The notes under the pieces are model-generated. The model saw only the letters and a list, made by a program, of their open reading frames with translations, was not told the DNA's origin and ran no database searches. 64,000 bases of DNA from Xenophilus sp003671765 (GTDB lineage: Bacteria > Pseudomonadota > Gammaproteobacteria > Burkholderiales > Burkholderiaceae_C): NCBI GenBank assembly GCA_051414805.1, contig CP166702.1, positions 124,001 through 188,000 on the forward strand, given 5' to 3'. How positions within the stretch are numbered: the stretch's first letter is position 1; each line of letters begins with the position of its first letter. Below are positions 8,142-15,519 of this stretch, piece after piece. The translations under genes were made by a program, and so were the position numbers.

Positions 8142-8600
8142 ATGCTGGAACTGCGCAGTCCTCAAGCCATCGCGCGCGAGTTGCTTCGGGTGCCCGATGG
8201 ATTCCGACTCGGCCGCGATTACAGCCTCCCTTCCATCGAGATCGCGGGCGATTTCGTGCTGCTGGACGCCCGCTCCGCCAAAGAGGAGACGGAAGGCCGC
8301 GATGCACCACTGGCAGGGCTTGCCGAGGATTGGTGGATCTTCGCGATCAGCGGCACGGGTGACGCCTGGCTCATCTCGACCGATGACGGACAGCGCATCT
8401 GCTTCCTGGACCATGACGCCGGCCCGGACGCGGTGCCCCAGGCATTAGGCATCGACTTCGGCCAGTGGCTGCAACTGGCCGACCTCCTGCGCCAGTTCGA
8501 GTCTGCCGATGACGATCGACTGACCGCTCAGGTGGCACAGCTGCTGGACGCCATCTCTGCGGGTCTCTCCGCTCGCTATCCCTATCGTCTCGAGGTCTGA
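8142..8600 (+). CDS. SMI1/KNR4 (SUKH)-like protein, orphan
   Basis: The protein has 152 residues and no signal peptide. The central part WWIFAISGTGDAWLISTDDGQRICFLDHDAG is typical of SUKH-fold proteins, which often serve as immunity proteins to polymorphic toxins. The C-terminal helices FGQWLQLADLLRQFE and LLDAISAGLSARYP fit too. No toxin gene lies nearby, so an immunity role is not shown. It starts 14 bases after the upstream lipoprotein stop and may be co-transcribed with it. Confidence 0.55.
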   Translation: MLELRSPQAIARELLRVPDGFRLGRDYSLPSIEIAGDFVLLDARSAKEETEGRDAPLAGLAEDWWIFAISGTGDAWLISTDDGQRICFLDHDAGPDAVPQALGIDFGQWLQLADLLRQFESADDDRLTAQVAQLLDAISAGLSARYPYRLEV

Positions 8601-8680
8601 CACCCCACCGGGCCAGGCGCTCGTGCACGAACACCCAGCGTCGTCCCAAAGCTGGAACGCCCATTGCACGTGCGCGGGTA

Positions 8681-8697
8681 GCTACGAATTCGATAGC
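8681..8697. repeat. Family A palindrome core, copy 3, inside the 3' end of copA
   Basis: The core is GCTACGAATTCGATAGC. On the minus strand it encodes the last codons of copA (Leu-Leu-Ser-Asn-Ser) and its TAG stop (8682-8684). The repeat has therefore become part of the coding sequence. Confidence 0.75.
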
Positions 8698-10973
8698 AGC
8701 CGCTTCGGCGTCCAACGCCGCAGCAGCAGCGCATTCGCCATCACGCTGACGCTCGATGCCGCCATCGCGGCCCCGGCCACCACGGGGCTGAGCAGGCCCA
8801 GCGCCGCGAAGGGGATGCCGACCACGTTGTAGGCGAAAGCCCAGAACAGGTTCTGACGGATCTTGCGCACGGTGCGGTGTGACAGGTCGAGCGCGTCGCC
8901 GACCAGTGCCAGGTCGCCGCGGATCAGCGTGATGCCGGCCGCCTCCATCGCCACGTCCGTGCCGTTGGCCATCGCCATGCCCACGTCGGCGGCGGCCAGC
9001 GCGGGTGCGTCGTTGGCGCCGTCGCCCACCATCGCGACGGTGTGGCCTCCGGCCTTCAGTTCGGCCACCACCTTCGCCTTGTCCCCCGGCAGCACCTGGG
9101 CACGCACATCCTCGGGATCGATGCCCACGCGTTGCGCCACGGCCCGTGCGGCGGCCGGGTTGTCGCCGGAGATCATCACCACGCGCAGGCCGGCCGCGCG
9201 CAGGCCGGCCACGGCCTCGGCCGCGCCGGGCTTGGGTTCGTCGCTGAAGGCCAGCAGCGCCTCGGCGCGCGGCGCGGGGTCGAAGGCCAGCAGCACCGAC
9301 ACCGAGGCGCCCTCGCGCATGAAGATTTCGGCGCGCGCCAGGTCGACGGCGACGCCCAGCTCCTCGCACCAGCGCAGGCTGGCGATGGCGCGGCGTACGC
9401 CGTCCACCCGGCCCTGCACGCCGCGGCCGGGCATGTTCTCCACGGCCTCGGCCGGCGGCAGTTCCAGGTGCTCGGCCTGCGCGGCCTGCACCACCGCACG
9501 CGCCAGGGGGTGCTCGCTGCCGGCCTGCAGTGCCGCCGCCGCCTGCAGGGCCTGCGCGCGTGCCTGCGCATCGTCGGGCGCGTCCAGCGGCACCAGGGCG
9601 CGCAGCACGGGCTCGCCCCGCGTCAGCGTGCCGGTCTTGTCGAAGGCGACGGTGTCCACGCGGTGGGCGGTCTCCAGCGCCCGCGCGTCCTTGACCAGGA
9701 TGCCATGCCGCGCCGCCACGCCGGTGCCGGCCATCACGGCCACCGGCGTCGCCAGGCCGAGCGCGCAGGGGCAGGCGATGACCAGCACCGCCACCGCATG
9801 CACCAGCGCCGTCTCCAGGCCCGCGCCGCTCCAGCCCCAGGCCAGCCCGGTGAGCAGCGCCAGAACGAGCACCGCCGGCACGAACACCGCGGCCACGCGG
9901 TCGACCAGCTGCTGGATCGGTGCCTTGGCCGCCTGCGCGTCCTCCACCAGGCGGATGATGCGGGCCAGCACGCTCTCGGCACCCGTGGCCGTGACCTCGG
10001 CCACCAGGCGGCCATCGCCGTTGACCGAGCCGCCGGTGAGCCGGTCGCCCGCCGACTTGGCGACCGGCAGCGGTTCGCCGGTGAGCATCGATTCGTTGAC
10101 GGCGGACTGCCCCTCGACCACGCGCGCATCGGCCGGCACGCGTTCGTTGGGCCGCACCACCAGCAGGTCGCCCACGCGCAGTTCGGCCACCGGGACCTCC
10201 AGTTCCTGCACCTCGGGCCCGCGTTGCCGGCGCAGGTGCGCCACCTCGGGCCGCAGCTGCTGCAGCGCGCGGATGGCCGCCGTGGCCTGGCGCTTGGCCC
10301 GCGTTTCCAGCCACTTGCCCAGCCGCACCAGCGCGATGACCACGGCCGAGGCCTCGAAGTACAGGTGCGGCTGCCCATGGCCCGCATGCGGGCCCGCGGC
10401 CCAGCGCCACCACAGCCACAACGACAGGCCGAAGGCCGCGCTGGTGCCCAGCGCCACCAGCAGGTCCATGTTGCCGGTGCCGGCCCGCGCCGCATGCCAG
10501 CCCGCGCGGTAGAAGCGTGCGCCCAGCCAGAACTGCACCGGCGCCGCCAGCACCAGCTGCAGCCAGGGCGGCAGCATCAGGTCCACGCCGAAGGGCATGG
10601 CCAGCATCGGCAGCAGCAGCGGCAGGCACAGCAGCAGGCCGACCGCGACGGGCCCGAATCCGGCCCAGGGCGATGCAGCCTCCACAGCGGCGGCGGCCTC
10701 GGCGCGCGGCGAATAGCCGGCATCTCGCACGGCACGGCTGAGGCGGGCGCGCAGCGCATCGGCCGCCTCGCCCTCCAGCGGGGTGGCCTGCACGCGCGCG
10801 CTTTCGGTCGCCAGGTTGACGCTCGCAGCGGCCACCCCCGGCACCTTCTGCAGCGCACGCTCGACGCGCGACACGCAGGACGCGCAGGTCATGCCCTCCA
10901 CGCCGAGGTCGAGCGTCAGCGGCGCCGTGGGCGCCGCGCGGGCGTGGGAGGGAGCGGTGATCGAGGTGTCCAT
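8682..10973 (-). CDS. copA: Copper-translocating P1B-type ATPase CopA
   Basis: The protein has 763 residues and exports Cu(I) from the cytoplasm at the cost of ATP. It has one N-terminal heavy-metal-associated domain (GMTCASC, Cys30 and Cys33), eight predicted membrane helices, the actuator motif TGE (298-300), the ion-pathway motif CPC (401-403), the phosphorylation motif DKTGT (445-449) and MVGDGANDAPALAAADVGMAM near the C-terminal third. It is divergent from copZ-cueR. The predicted CueR promoter ends so close to the ATG that the mRNA would be nearly leaderless, and no Shine-Dalgarno sequence is visible. The last five codons come from a repeat element. Confidence 0.95.
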   Translation of the reverse strand: MDTSITAPSHARAAPTAPLTLDLGVEGMTCASCVSRVERALQKVPGVAAASVNLATESARVQATPLEGEAADALRARLSRAVRDAGYSPRAEAAAAVEAASPWAGFGPVAVGLLLCLPLLLPMLAMPFGVDLMLPPWLQLVLAAPVQFWLGARFYRAGWHAARAGTGNMDLLVALGTSAAFGLSLWLWWRWAAGPHAGHGQPHLYFEASAVVIALVRLGKWLETRAKRQATAAIRALQQLRPEVAHLRRQRGPEVQELEVPVAELRVGDLLVVRPNERVPADARVVEGQSAVNESMLTGEPLPVAKSAGDRLTGGSVNGDGRLVAEVTATGAESVLARIIRLVEDAQAAKAPIQQLVDRVAAVFVPAVLVLALLTGLAWGWSGAGLETALVHAVAVLVIACPCALGLATPVAVMAGTGVAARHGILVKDARALETAHRVDTVAFDKTGTLTRGEPVLRALVPLDAPDDAQARAQALQAAAALQAGSEHPLARAVVQAAQAEHLELPPAEAVENMPGRGVQGRVDGVRRAIASLRWCEELGVAVDLARAEIFMREGASVSVLLAFDPAPRAEALLAFSDEPKPGAAEAVAGLRAAGLRVVMISGDNPAAARAVAQRVGIDPEDVRAQVLPGDKAKVVAELKAGGHTVAMVGDGANDAPALAAADVGMAMANGTDVAMEAAGITLIRGDLALVGDALDLSHRTVRKIRQNLFWAFAYNVVGIPFAALGLLSPVVAGAAMAASSVSVMANALLLRRWTPKRLLSNS

Positions 10974-10980
10974 GGAACGA

Positions 10981-11013
10981 AGCCTGAGGCCTCACATCAT
11001 GGCAAGGTCAAGC
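10981..11013 (-). promoter_or_regulatory. CueR-type promoter/operator for copA
   Basis: On the minus strand, GCTTGACCTTGCCATGATG (10995-11013) contains a -35 TTGACC (complement of 11006-11011). Nineteen bases on is a -10-like CAGGCT (10981-10986). The over-long 19-base spacer is typical of MerR-family copper promoters. The ATG of copA begins only eight bases after the -10 box. Confidence 0.7.
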
Positions 11014-11056
11014 CCACGCCGCCCGCGAGGTCGGCCTGGGGGATTTTCAGCAGGGC

Positions 11057-11089
11057 GCTTGACCTTGCCATGATGGAAGGGTTCAGACT
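11057..11089 (+). promoter_or_regulatory. CueR-type promoter/operator for copZ-cueR
   Basis: This site has the same 19 bases as the copA operator, inverted (11057-11075): -35 TTGACC at 11059-11064, 19-base spacer, -10 CAGACT at 11084-11089. The dyad ACCTTGCC/GGAAGGGT resembles known CueR boxes. The two mirrored sites should give coordinated Cu-dependent induction of both divergent units. Confidence 0.75.
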
Positions 11090-11125
11090 GCATCCATCGT
11101 CACTGCAAGGAAGAAAGGAAACCTC

Positions 11126-11338
11126 ATGAGCCAGAAATTCCAGGTCGAAGGCATGAGCTGCCAGCACTGCGTCCAGTCGGTCCAGAACGCGGTGTGGACG
11201 GTGGACCCGAAGGCCCAGGTCACCGTCGACCTGCCCACGGGCCACGTCGACGTGCTGAGCACGCAGGCCCGCAAGGACCTGGTCGCCGCCATCGAGGACG
11301 CCGGCTACCGCGTGCAAGGCGGCGACGGCGGCGCCTGA
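11126..11338 (+). CDS. copZ: CopZ-like copper chaperone
   Basis: The protein has 70 residues, a single heavy-metal-associated ferredoxin-like domain with GMSCQHC (Cys12, Cys15) that would bind Cu(I) in the cytoplasm and pass it to CopA. The start is preceded by AAGGAAAGGAAA. It lies between the CueR-type promoter and cueR, eleven bases upstream of the regulator, so the two are one operon. Length and motif fit the family; metal specificity is inferred from context. Confidence 0.92.
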   Translation: MSQKFQVEGMSCQHCVQSVQNAVWTVDPKAQVTVDLPTGHVDVLSTQARKDLVAAIEDAGYRVQGGDGGA

Positions 11339-11349
11339 GCGACCTGGCC

Positions 11350-11769
11350 ATGACCACGACCGCACCGGTGGCCATCGGTGTCGCGGCCGAACGCTCGGGC
11401 GTGTCGGCCCGCATGGTGCGCCACTACGAAGGGCTGGGCCTGCTGCCCTCGGTGGCCCGTACCGAAGCCGGCTACCGGCAATACACGGCGGCCGACATCC
11501 ACACCCTGCGCTTCATCAAGCGCGCCCGCGACCTGGGCTTCTCGATGGAGGAGATCGCCGAGCTCGTGGGCCTGTGGCACAACCGCCGCCGCGCCAGCGC
11601 CAGCGTCAAGCGCATCGCGGAAAAGCACCTGGGCGACCTGGAGGCGCGCATCGCCGGCCTCCAGGCCATGCAGCGCACCCTGTCGCACCTCGTCCATTGC
11701 TGCCATGGGGACGGGCGTCCCGACTGCCCCATCCTGGACGACCTGGCCGGCGGCACGCCGGCTTTCTGA
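11350..11769 (+). CDS. cueR: CueR, MerR-family copper-responsive regulator
   Basis: The protein has 139 residues. The N-terminal MerR helix-turn-helix IGVAAERSGVSARMVRHYEGLGLL (about 9-32) is followed by a long dimerisation helix and a C-terminal metal loop with Cys118 and Cys126 (HCCHGDGRPDCPIL). The eight-residue Cys spacing is that of Cu(I)-sensing CueR. It activates copA and copZ by untwisting the 19-base-spacer promoters seen upstream. It sits at the end of the copZ operon and would autoregulate. Confidence 0.92.
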   Translation: MTTTAPVAIGVAAERSGVSARMVRHYEGLGLLPSVARTEAGYRQYTAADIHTLRFIKRARDLGFSMEEIAELVGLWHNRRRASASVKRIAEKHLGDLEARIAGLQAMQRTLSHLVHCCHGDGRPDCPILDDLAGGTPAF

Positions 11770-12245
11770 TCCCTCCGCCTTGGCCGGGCGCGGCTGGCGG
11801 CGCCTGGTCGGCCGCTTTCCCACAAGCGCGCCGGTTCTCCCCACAAAGCTTGGATAACTTTGTGGGCAACTCATGCACTTTGTTGTAAAGCTTCCGCAAC
11901 TTGTTGATTTCAAAGGGGAATCAACAGTCTGCTGAATTTTTGTGCAGTGCACATTTCCGCCTGCGCACCCTCCTTTCCCAGATTTCCGACCCCCTGTCAA
12001 AGGACAACTCTGGGGAGAGTTCTGGCACAAGCGGGGGCTTATCCACAGGGCGGCGACGCGCCGCCAGGTTGTTCGCCGCGGCGCGACAGCACGGACGCAC
12101 GGGTGCGCACAGGGGTTGGGGCACGGCAACTGCCTGTCGGCACTGGGAAAAATCGCCCTGTCCACAGCGAAGTGCGACCCTTAGCTACTACTACTAATCA
12201 GAAATAGAAGACATAAGAATGAATTCAGGGGACAGCCTCCGTTGG
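11770..12245. other. Gene-free AT-rich stretch with DnaA box and palindromes between convergent genes
   Basis: No credible ORF lies between cueR and the convergent TerB-like gene. The stretch holds a perfect DnaA box TTATCCACA (12039-12047), a 9-bp inverted repeat CCCACAAAG/CTTTGTGGG (11840-11866), GTTGATT/AATCAAC (11903-11925), TGTGC-AGT-GCACA (11941-11953) and AACTCT-GGGG-AGAGTT (12006-12021). It is clearly richer in A+T than its flanks. It may encode a structured RNA or a DnaA-binding locus; function is not known. Confidence 0.5.
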
Positions 12246-12267
12246 AAAAAAAGACCGGAGTCCGGTC
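12246..12267 (-). terminator. Second Rho-independent terminator of the TerB-like gene
   Basis: On the minus strand the hairpin GACCGGA-C-TCCGGTC is followed by seven T residues. It lies just beyond a first terminator at 12285-12313, making a tandem pair that seals minus-strand transcription before the AT-rich stretch. Confidence 0.75.
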
Positions 12268-12284
12268 CCGCCGTGCGTGCCCGG

Positions 12285-12313
12285 ACAAAAAAGAAGCCGG
12301 CTCGCGCCGGCTT
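12285..12313 (-). terminator. Rho-independent terminator of the TerB-like gene
   Basis: On the minus strand, AAGCCGG-CGCGAG-CCGGCTT is followed by CTTTTTT, 42 bases after the stop codon. Confidence 0.85.
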
Positions 12314-12354
12314 GAAAACGGGAGGGCGACGTTCCGTCGCCGGCGCGCGAGCGC

Positions 12355-13368
12355 TCAGGCGCCGCTGCCCCTCACCAGGGCCAGCACCTTCCCGGCGTCG
12401 AGGGTGCGTGCCTGGGCCTGCATGTCGGGCAGATAGCGCGACTGCAGCGCCTGGCCTTCCTGCACCACGCCGGCGAAGGCGTCCTTGAGGGTCTGCGCCG
12501 ACAACTGCCGTCCGCCGGCGTAATAGCGCTTGGCCACGTGGCCAAGGGCGTAGGTGCTGGCGAAGCTCATGCCCGAGCTCACGGCCTGCCGGCCCACGCC
12601 GCGCAGCAGGCCGCCGCCGACCTTGCCGAGCAGGCCGCCGAGCAGCTTGCGCCCGGCCTGCTCCAGGTACTGCGAGGTCAGCCCCACGCCGACGGTGGCC
12701 AGGAAGTCCTTCACGTGCCCCTTGTCGAGTTCGTAGCCATGCGCCTTGCCGATGCCGTACACCAGCTTCATCTGCAGCGGGATGATGGCCAGGGTGGACA
12801 GCGTCTCGGGCAGCAGTTCGAGGGCGCCGTTGAGAATCGAGGCCCGCAGGATCTGCGCGTCCAGCGCCGCCTCGTCGACCTGTGCAGCCGCCGGGGTGGG
12901 CGTCGTGGCCGGCAGCGACGCCGGAACCGGCACCGGCCCCGCGGCCGTGGGTTCGATGGACGACAGCATGGCTTCCACCTCGGCATTGCGCCCCAGCGGT
13001 GCGTCGGCCACGGCCTGGGCCTGCTGCGCGAACTGCGCCGCCGGGCCGCCGGCCAGGCCCAGGGCGCCCTGGAGTTCGGCCAGGAAGGCCTGTTCCGGCC
13101 CGCTCTGGGCGCCGTCGGCGTCGCAGACGCACACGGCCATCTCGTAGGCCAGCTGGCGCGCCTCGGGGCTTTGCAGGCCGGCCACGGCGTCGGCCAGCGC
13201 GACGCGTTTCATCAGCACGTCCTGGTACAGGCTCGACAGTTCGCCCGCCTGGGCCAGCCCGTCGGCGATGCGGCGCACCTCGTCGCGCTCGCGGGCGTGT
13301 TTCTCGCCATCGACGAAGGCGGCCATGAGACAGAGGGTGACGATGCTGCGCTGGTCCTGGGGGGTCAT
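12355..13368 (-). CDS. TerB-like/DUF697-type protein
   Basis: The protein has 337 residues. The N-terminal helical part (QRSIVTLCLMAAFVDGEKHARERDEVRRIADGL, about 6-38, through residue 125) resembles the TerB tellurite-resistance fold, with acidic residues in the helix pair. A Pro/Ala-rich linker (about 140-165) follows. The C-terminal part has hydrophobic Gly-rich helices (LLGGLLGKVGGGLLRGVGRQAVSSGMSFASTYALGHVAKRYYAGGR) like DUF697/YcjF-type membrane-associated domains. There is no tellurite operon around it. It probably acts at the inner membrane, but the function is unknown. A clear pair of terminators follows. Confidence 0.65.
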   Translation of the reverse strand: MTPQDQRSIVTLCLMAAFVDGEKHARERDEVRRIADGLAQAGELSSLYQDVLMKRVALADAVAGLQSPEARQLAYEMAVCVCDADGAQSGPEQAFLAELQGALGLAGGPAAQFAQQAQAVADAPLGRNAEVEAMLSSIEPTAAGPVPVPASLPATTPTPAAAQVDEAALDAQILRASILNGALELLPETLSTLAIIPLQMKLVYGIGKAHGYELDKGHVKDFLATVGVGLTSQYLEQAGRKLLGGLLGKVGGGLLRGVGRQAVSSGMSFASTYALGHVAKRYYAGGRQLSAQTLKDAFAGVVQEGQALQSRYLPDMQAQARTLDAGKVLALVRGSGA

Positions 13369-13543
13369 GTGAGGGCTCCTGTTGGAAGTGGAAAGGATGC
13401 GGAATGGCCACAGCTTGCCGCCGGGGCACGGCTGCCGACACGCTCAACCTCAATTTCGTATTGAATACTTTCAGGCTACAAGCCAAAATGCGAGCCGCTT
13501 CGCCGTCCCATCCAACTTTTCTTTTGCTCTTCGGAGAACACCG

Positions 13544-14368
13544 TTGTTCGCTGCCGAAGCCCTGCACGACGCCCCCTTCTTCGGCTGGTTGAGAGCCCTG
13601 CTCGACCTGCCGCCGCTGCGGCAATGGCGCAAGTGGATGTACCGGCGGCGTTTCCTCGACAACCCGGGCGACAGCCTCTTCATGGGCCGCTACCCGAGCT
13701 TCGAGGCGGCGGCGGCCGACCTGCCGTCCAGCCTGCCCGAGCCGATCGGCGGCGAGATCGTGCTGGGCCTGGAGCGCAGCACCCAGGTGCGGCCCGACGA
13801 CTACCCCCTGCTCTTCTGGCTGGGGCGTTCCTTCGACATCGGCCTGCGCACCGTGTTCGAGCTGGGCGGCCACGTGGGCATCAAGTACTACGCCTTCCGC
13901 CGCGTGCTGCCCCTGCCCGACGGCCTGCGCTGGACGGTGTGGGACCTGCCGCCGGTGGTCGAGCGCGGCACCGAGCTGGCCACCCTTCGCGCGCCGGAGG
14001 GCATGCTGCGCTTCACCACCGACCTGGAGGAGGCGAGCGGCAACGACATCCTGCTGGCGTCCGGCTCGCTGCCCTACTTTCCCGAGCGGCTGACCGAGAT
14101 CCTGGCGGCCATGGCGGTCAAGCCGCGGCGCATCCTGCTCAACGCGATCGCCGTGCATCCGAACGAGACCTTCTACACCGTCAACAGCCTCACCCTGGCC
14201 TTCCGTGCCTACCGCATCCAGGCCTGGGAAGAGCTGCAGGACGAACTCGAGGCGGCCGGCTACATGCGGCGCGACGTCTGGCGCAACGAGGGCCAGCCGA
14301 TCCAGGTGCCCTTCGAGCGCGACGGGGACCAGGTGTATTACGTGGGCGGCTGCTACGACTTGAGATAA
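13544..14368 (+). CDS. TIGR04325-type methyltransferase-like protein
   Basis: Probably TTG-initiated (CGGAGAACACCG before TTG at 13544), 274 residues. The sequence LFWLGRSFDIGLRTVFELGGHVGIKYYAFRRVLPLPDGLRWTVWDLPPVVERG has a glycine-rich loop and acidic strand end like SAM-dependent methyltransferases of the TIGR04325 group, often found with polysaccharide or surface-glycan genes. No such genes are adjacent here, so substrate is unknown. An in-frame open stretch continues upstream to 13382, but it crosses an AT-rich likely promoter zone (13450-13480). Confidence 0.65.
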   Translation: MFAAEALHDAPFFGWLRALLDLPPLRQWRKWMYRRRFLDNPGDSLFMGRYPSFEAAAADLPSSLPEPIGGEIVLGLERSTQVRPDDYPLLFWLGRSFDIGLRTVFELGGHVGIKYYAFRRVLPLPDGLRWTVWDLPPVVERGTELATLRAPEGMLRFTTDLEEASGNDILLASGSLPYFPERLTEILAAMAVKPRRILLNAIAVHPNETFYTVNSLTLAFRAYRIQAWEELQDELEAAGYMRRDVWRNEGQPIQVPFERDGDQVYYVGGCYDLR

Positions 14369-14560
14369 CCCACCCCCGTTTCGTCCGTGCTTCGCACGGC
14401 CGCATACCCCCTCAAGGGAGCACACCCTGCGGCCTGGCAGAGCCAGTTCCGCGGGTGTCCCCGCACGGCCTGCTCCGCGGCCTCTCGCCCAGGGGGACAC
14501 CGAGGCCGCAGTCGTCCGATGCGTCGTCCTGCCGAGTGCCGTCGTCGTAGGATCGCGGCC

Positions 14561-15316
14561 ATGTCCAGCACGCGGCCGCGCATCCTCATCGCCGAAGACG
14601 AATCCGGCATCGCCGACACCCTGCAGTACGTGCTGCAGAGCGATGGCTTCACGCCCGTGTGGTGCGCCACGGCCGAGGCGGCGATCGCGAGCTTCGAAGC
14701 CGAGCCGCCGGCACTGGCCATCCTCGACGTCGGCCTGCCCGACATGAACGGCTTCGAGCTCTTCAAGCGCCTGCAGGCCCGCATGCGCGACACCGGCGGG
14801 GCCGAGGTGCCGATGGTCTTCCTCACCGCCCGCAGCGACGAGATCGACCGCGTGGTGGGGCTGGAGCTGGGCGCCGACGACTACATCGCCAAGCCCTTTT
14901 CGCCGCGCGAACTGGTGGCGCGGGTGCGCACCATCCTGCGCCGCAGCCAGCGCGCGGGCGTGGCTGCGCCGGCGCCTGCCACTGCCCCGGCGCCCGCCGC
15001 ACAGGCCGCACCGCTGCCCTTCGTGGTCGACACCGAGCGCATGCTGATCCGCTACTACGGACGGCCGCTGGAACTCTCGCGCTACGAGTACGGCCTGCTG
15101 CGCCTGTTCGTGCAGCGGCCCGGCCGCGTGTTCACGCGCGACGAGCTGCTGTCGATGGTGTGGGACGACGCGAGCGACAGCTTCGACCGCACGGTGGACG
15201 CGCACATCAAGACCCTGCGCGCCAAGCTCAAGGCCGTGGCGCCCGAGGTCGACCCGATCCGTACCCTGCGCGGCACGGGCTACGCGCTGAACGAGGACCT
15301 GCCGGCGAGGCCTTGA
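14561..15316 (+). CDS. creB: CreB, OmpR-family response regulator
   Basis: The protein has 251 residues. The receiver domain has Asp56 in LAILDVGLPDMNG and the Lys in DDYIAKPF. An Ala/Pro linker (about 130-150) joins it to an OmpR winged helix (YEYGLLRLFVQRPGRVFTRDELLSMVWDD ... IRTLRGTGYAL). Identification as CreB rests on the CreC-like kinase next to it, creD nearby and a CreB-type tag in the cluster. CreBC in enterobacteria, Aeromonas and Stenotrophomonas responds to envelope or beta-lactam stress and drives creD. The gap to creC is 203 bases and filled by two repeat elements. Confidence 0.88.
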   Translation: MSSTRPRILIAEDESGIADTLQYVLQSDGFTPVWCATAEAAIASFEAEPPALAILDVGLPDMNGFELFKRLQARMRDTGGAEVPMVFLTARSDEIDRVVGLELGADDYIAKPFSPRELVARVRTILRRSQRAGVAAPAPATAPAPAAQAAPLPFVVDTERMLIRYYGRPLELSRYEYGLLRLFVQRPGRVFTRDELLSMVWDDASDSFDRTVDAHIKTLRAKLKAVAPEVDPIRTLRGTGYALNEDLPARP

Positions 15317-15318
15317 AA

Positions 15319-15440
15319 TGCGGGATCGGGCAGCCGTACGCGAAGGACGCAAAGGCTTCGCGAAGAACGCGAAAGAAGTCCTTCGAATTTTTCTGCGTCC
15401 TTCGCGAGACCTTCGCGCCCTTCGCGTATGGAGGTCCGCT
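15319..15440. repeat. Family B long inverted repeat, copy 1 (creB-creC gap)
   Basis: It begins GGGATCGGGCAGCCGTACGC and consists of alternating CGCGAAGGACGC-like units on the left and their complements (GCGTCCTTCGCG, CCTTCGCGCCCTTCGCGTA) on the right, so the RNA would fold into a long hairpin with a loop around AGTCCTTCGAATTTTTCT. Other copies are at 29283-29405 and 30349-30472. Confidence 0.8.
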
Positions 15441-15443
15441 TTT

Positions 15444-15501
15444 GATCTAATCGGCCCGCAGCGCCCGTCCCGCTTACGCAGGAAGCTATGAATTTCGTAG
15501 C
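15444..15501. repeat. Family A intergenic repeat, copy 4 (creB-creC gap)
   Basis: It reads GATCTAATCGGCCCGCAG, CGCCCGTCCCGC, then the core GCTATGAATTTCGTAGC at 15485-15501. It lies directly behind the family B element, 18 bases before the creC start. Confidence 0.8.
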
Positions 15502-15519
15502 AAACGCGCACCCCGCCTG

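Noticed and set aside
12219..12488. Small frames across the tandem terminators near 12.2-12.5 kb
   Set aside because: They cover terminator hairpins and the 3' end of the TerB-like gene, and the sequence is basic low complexity.
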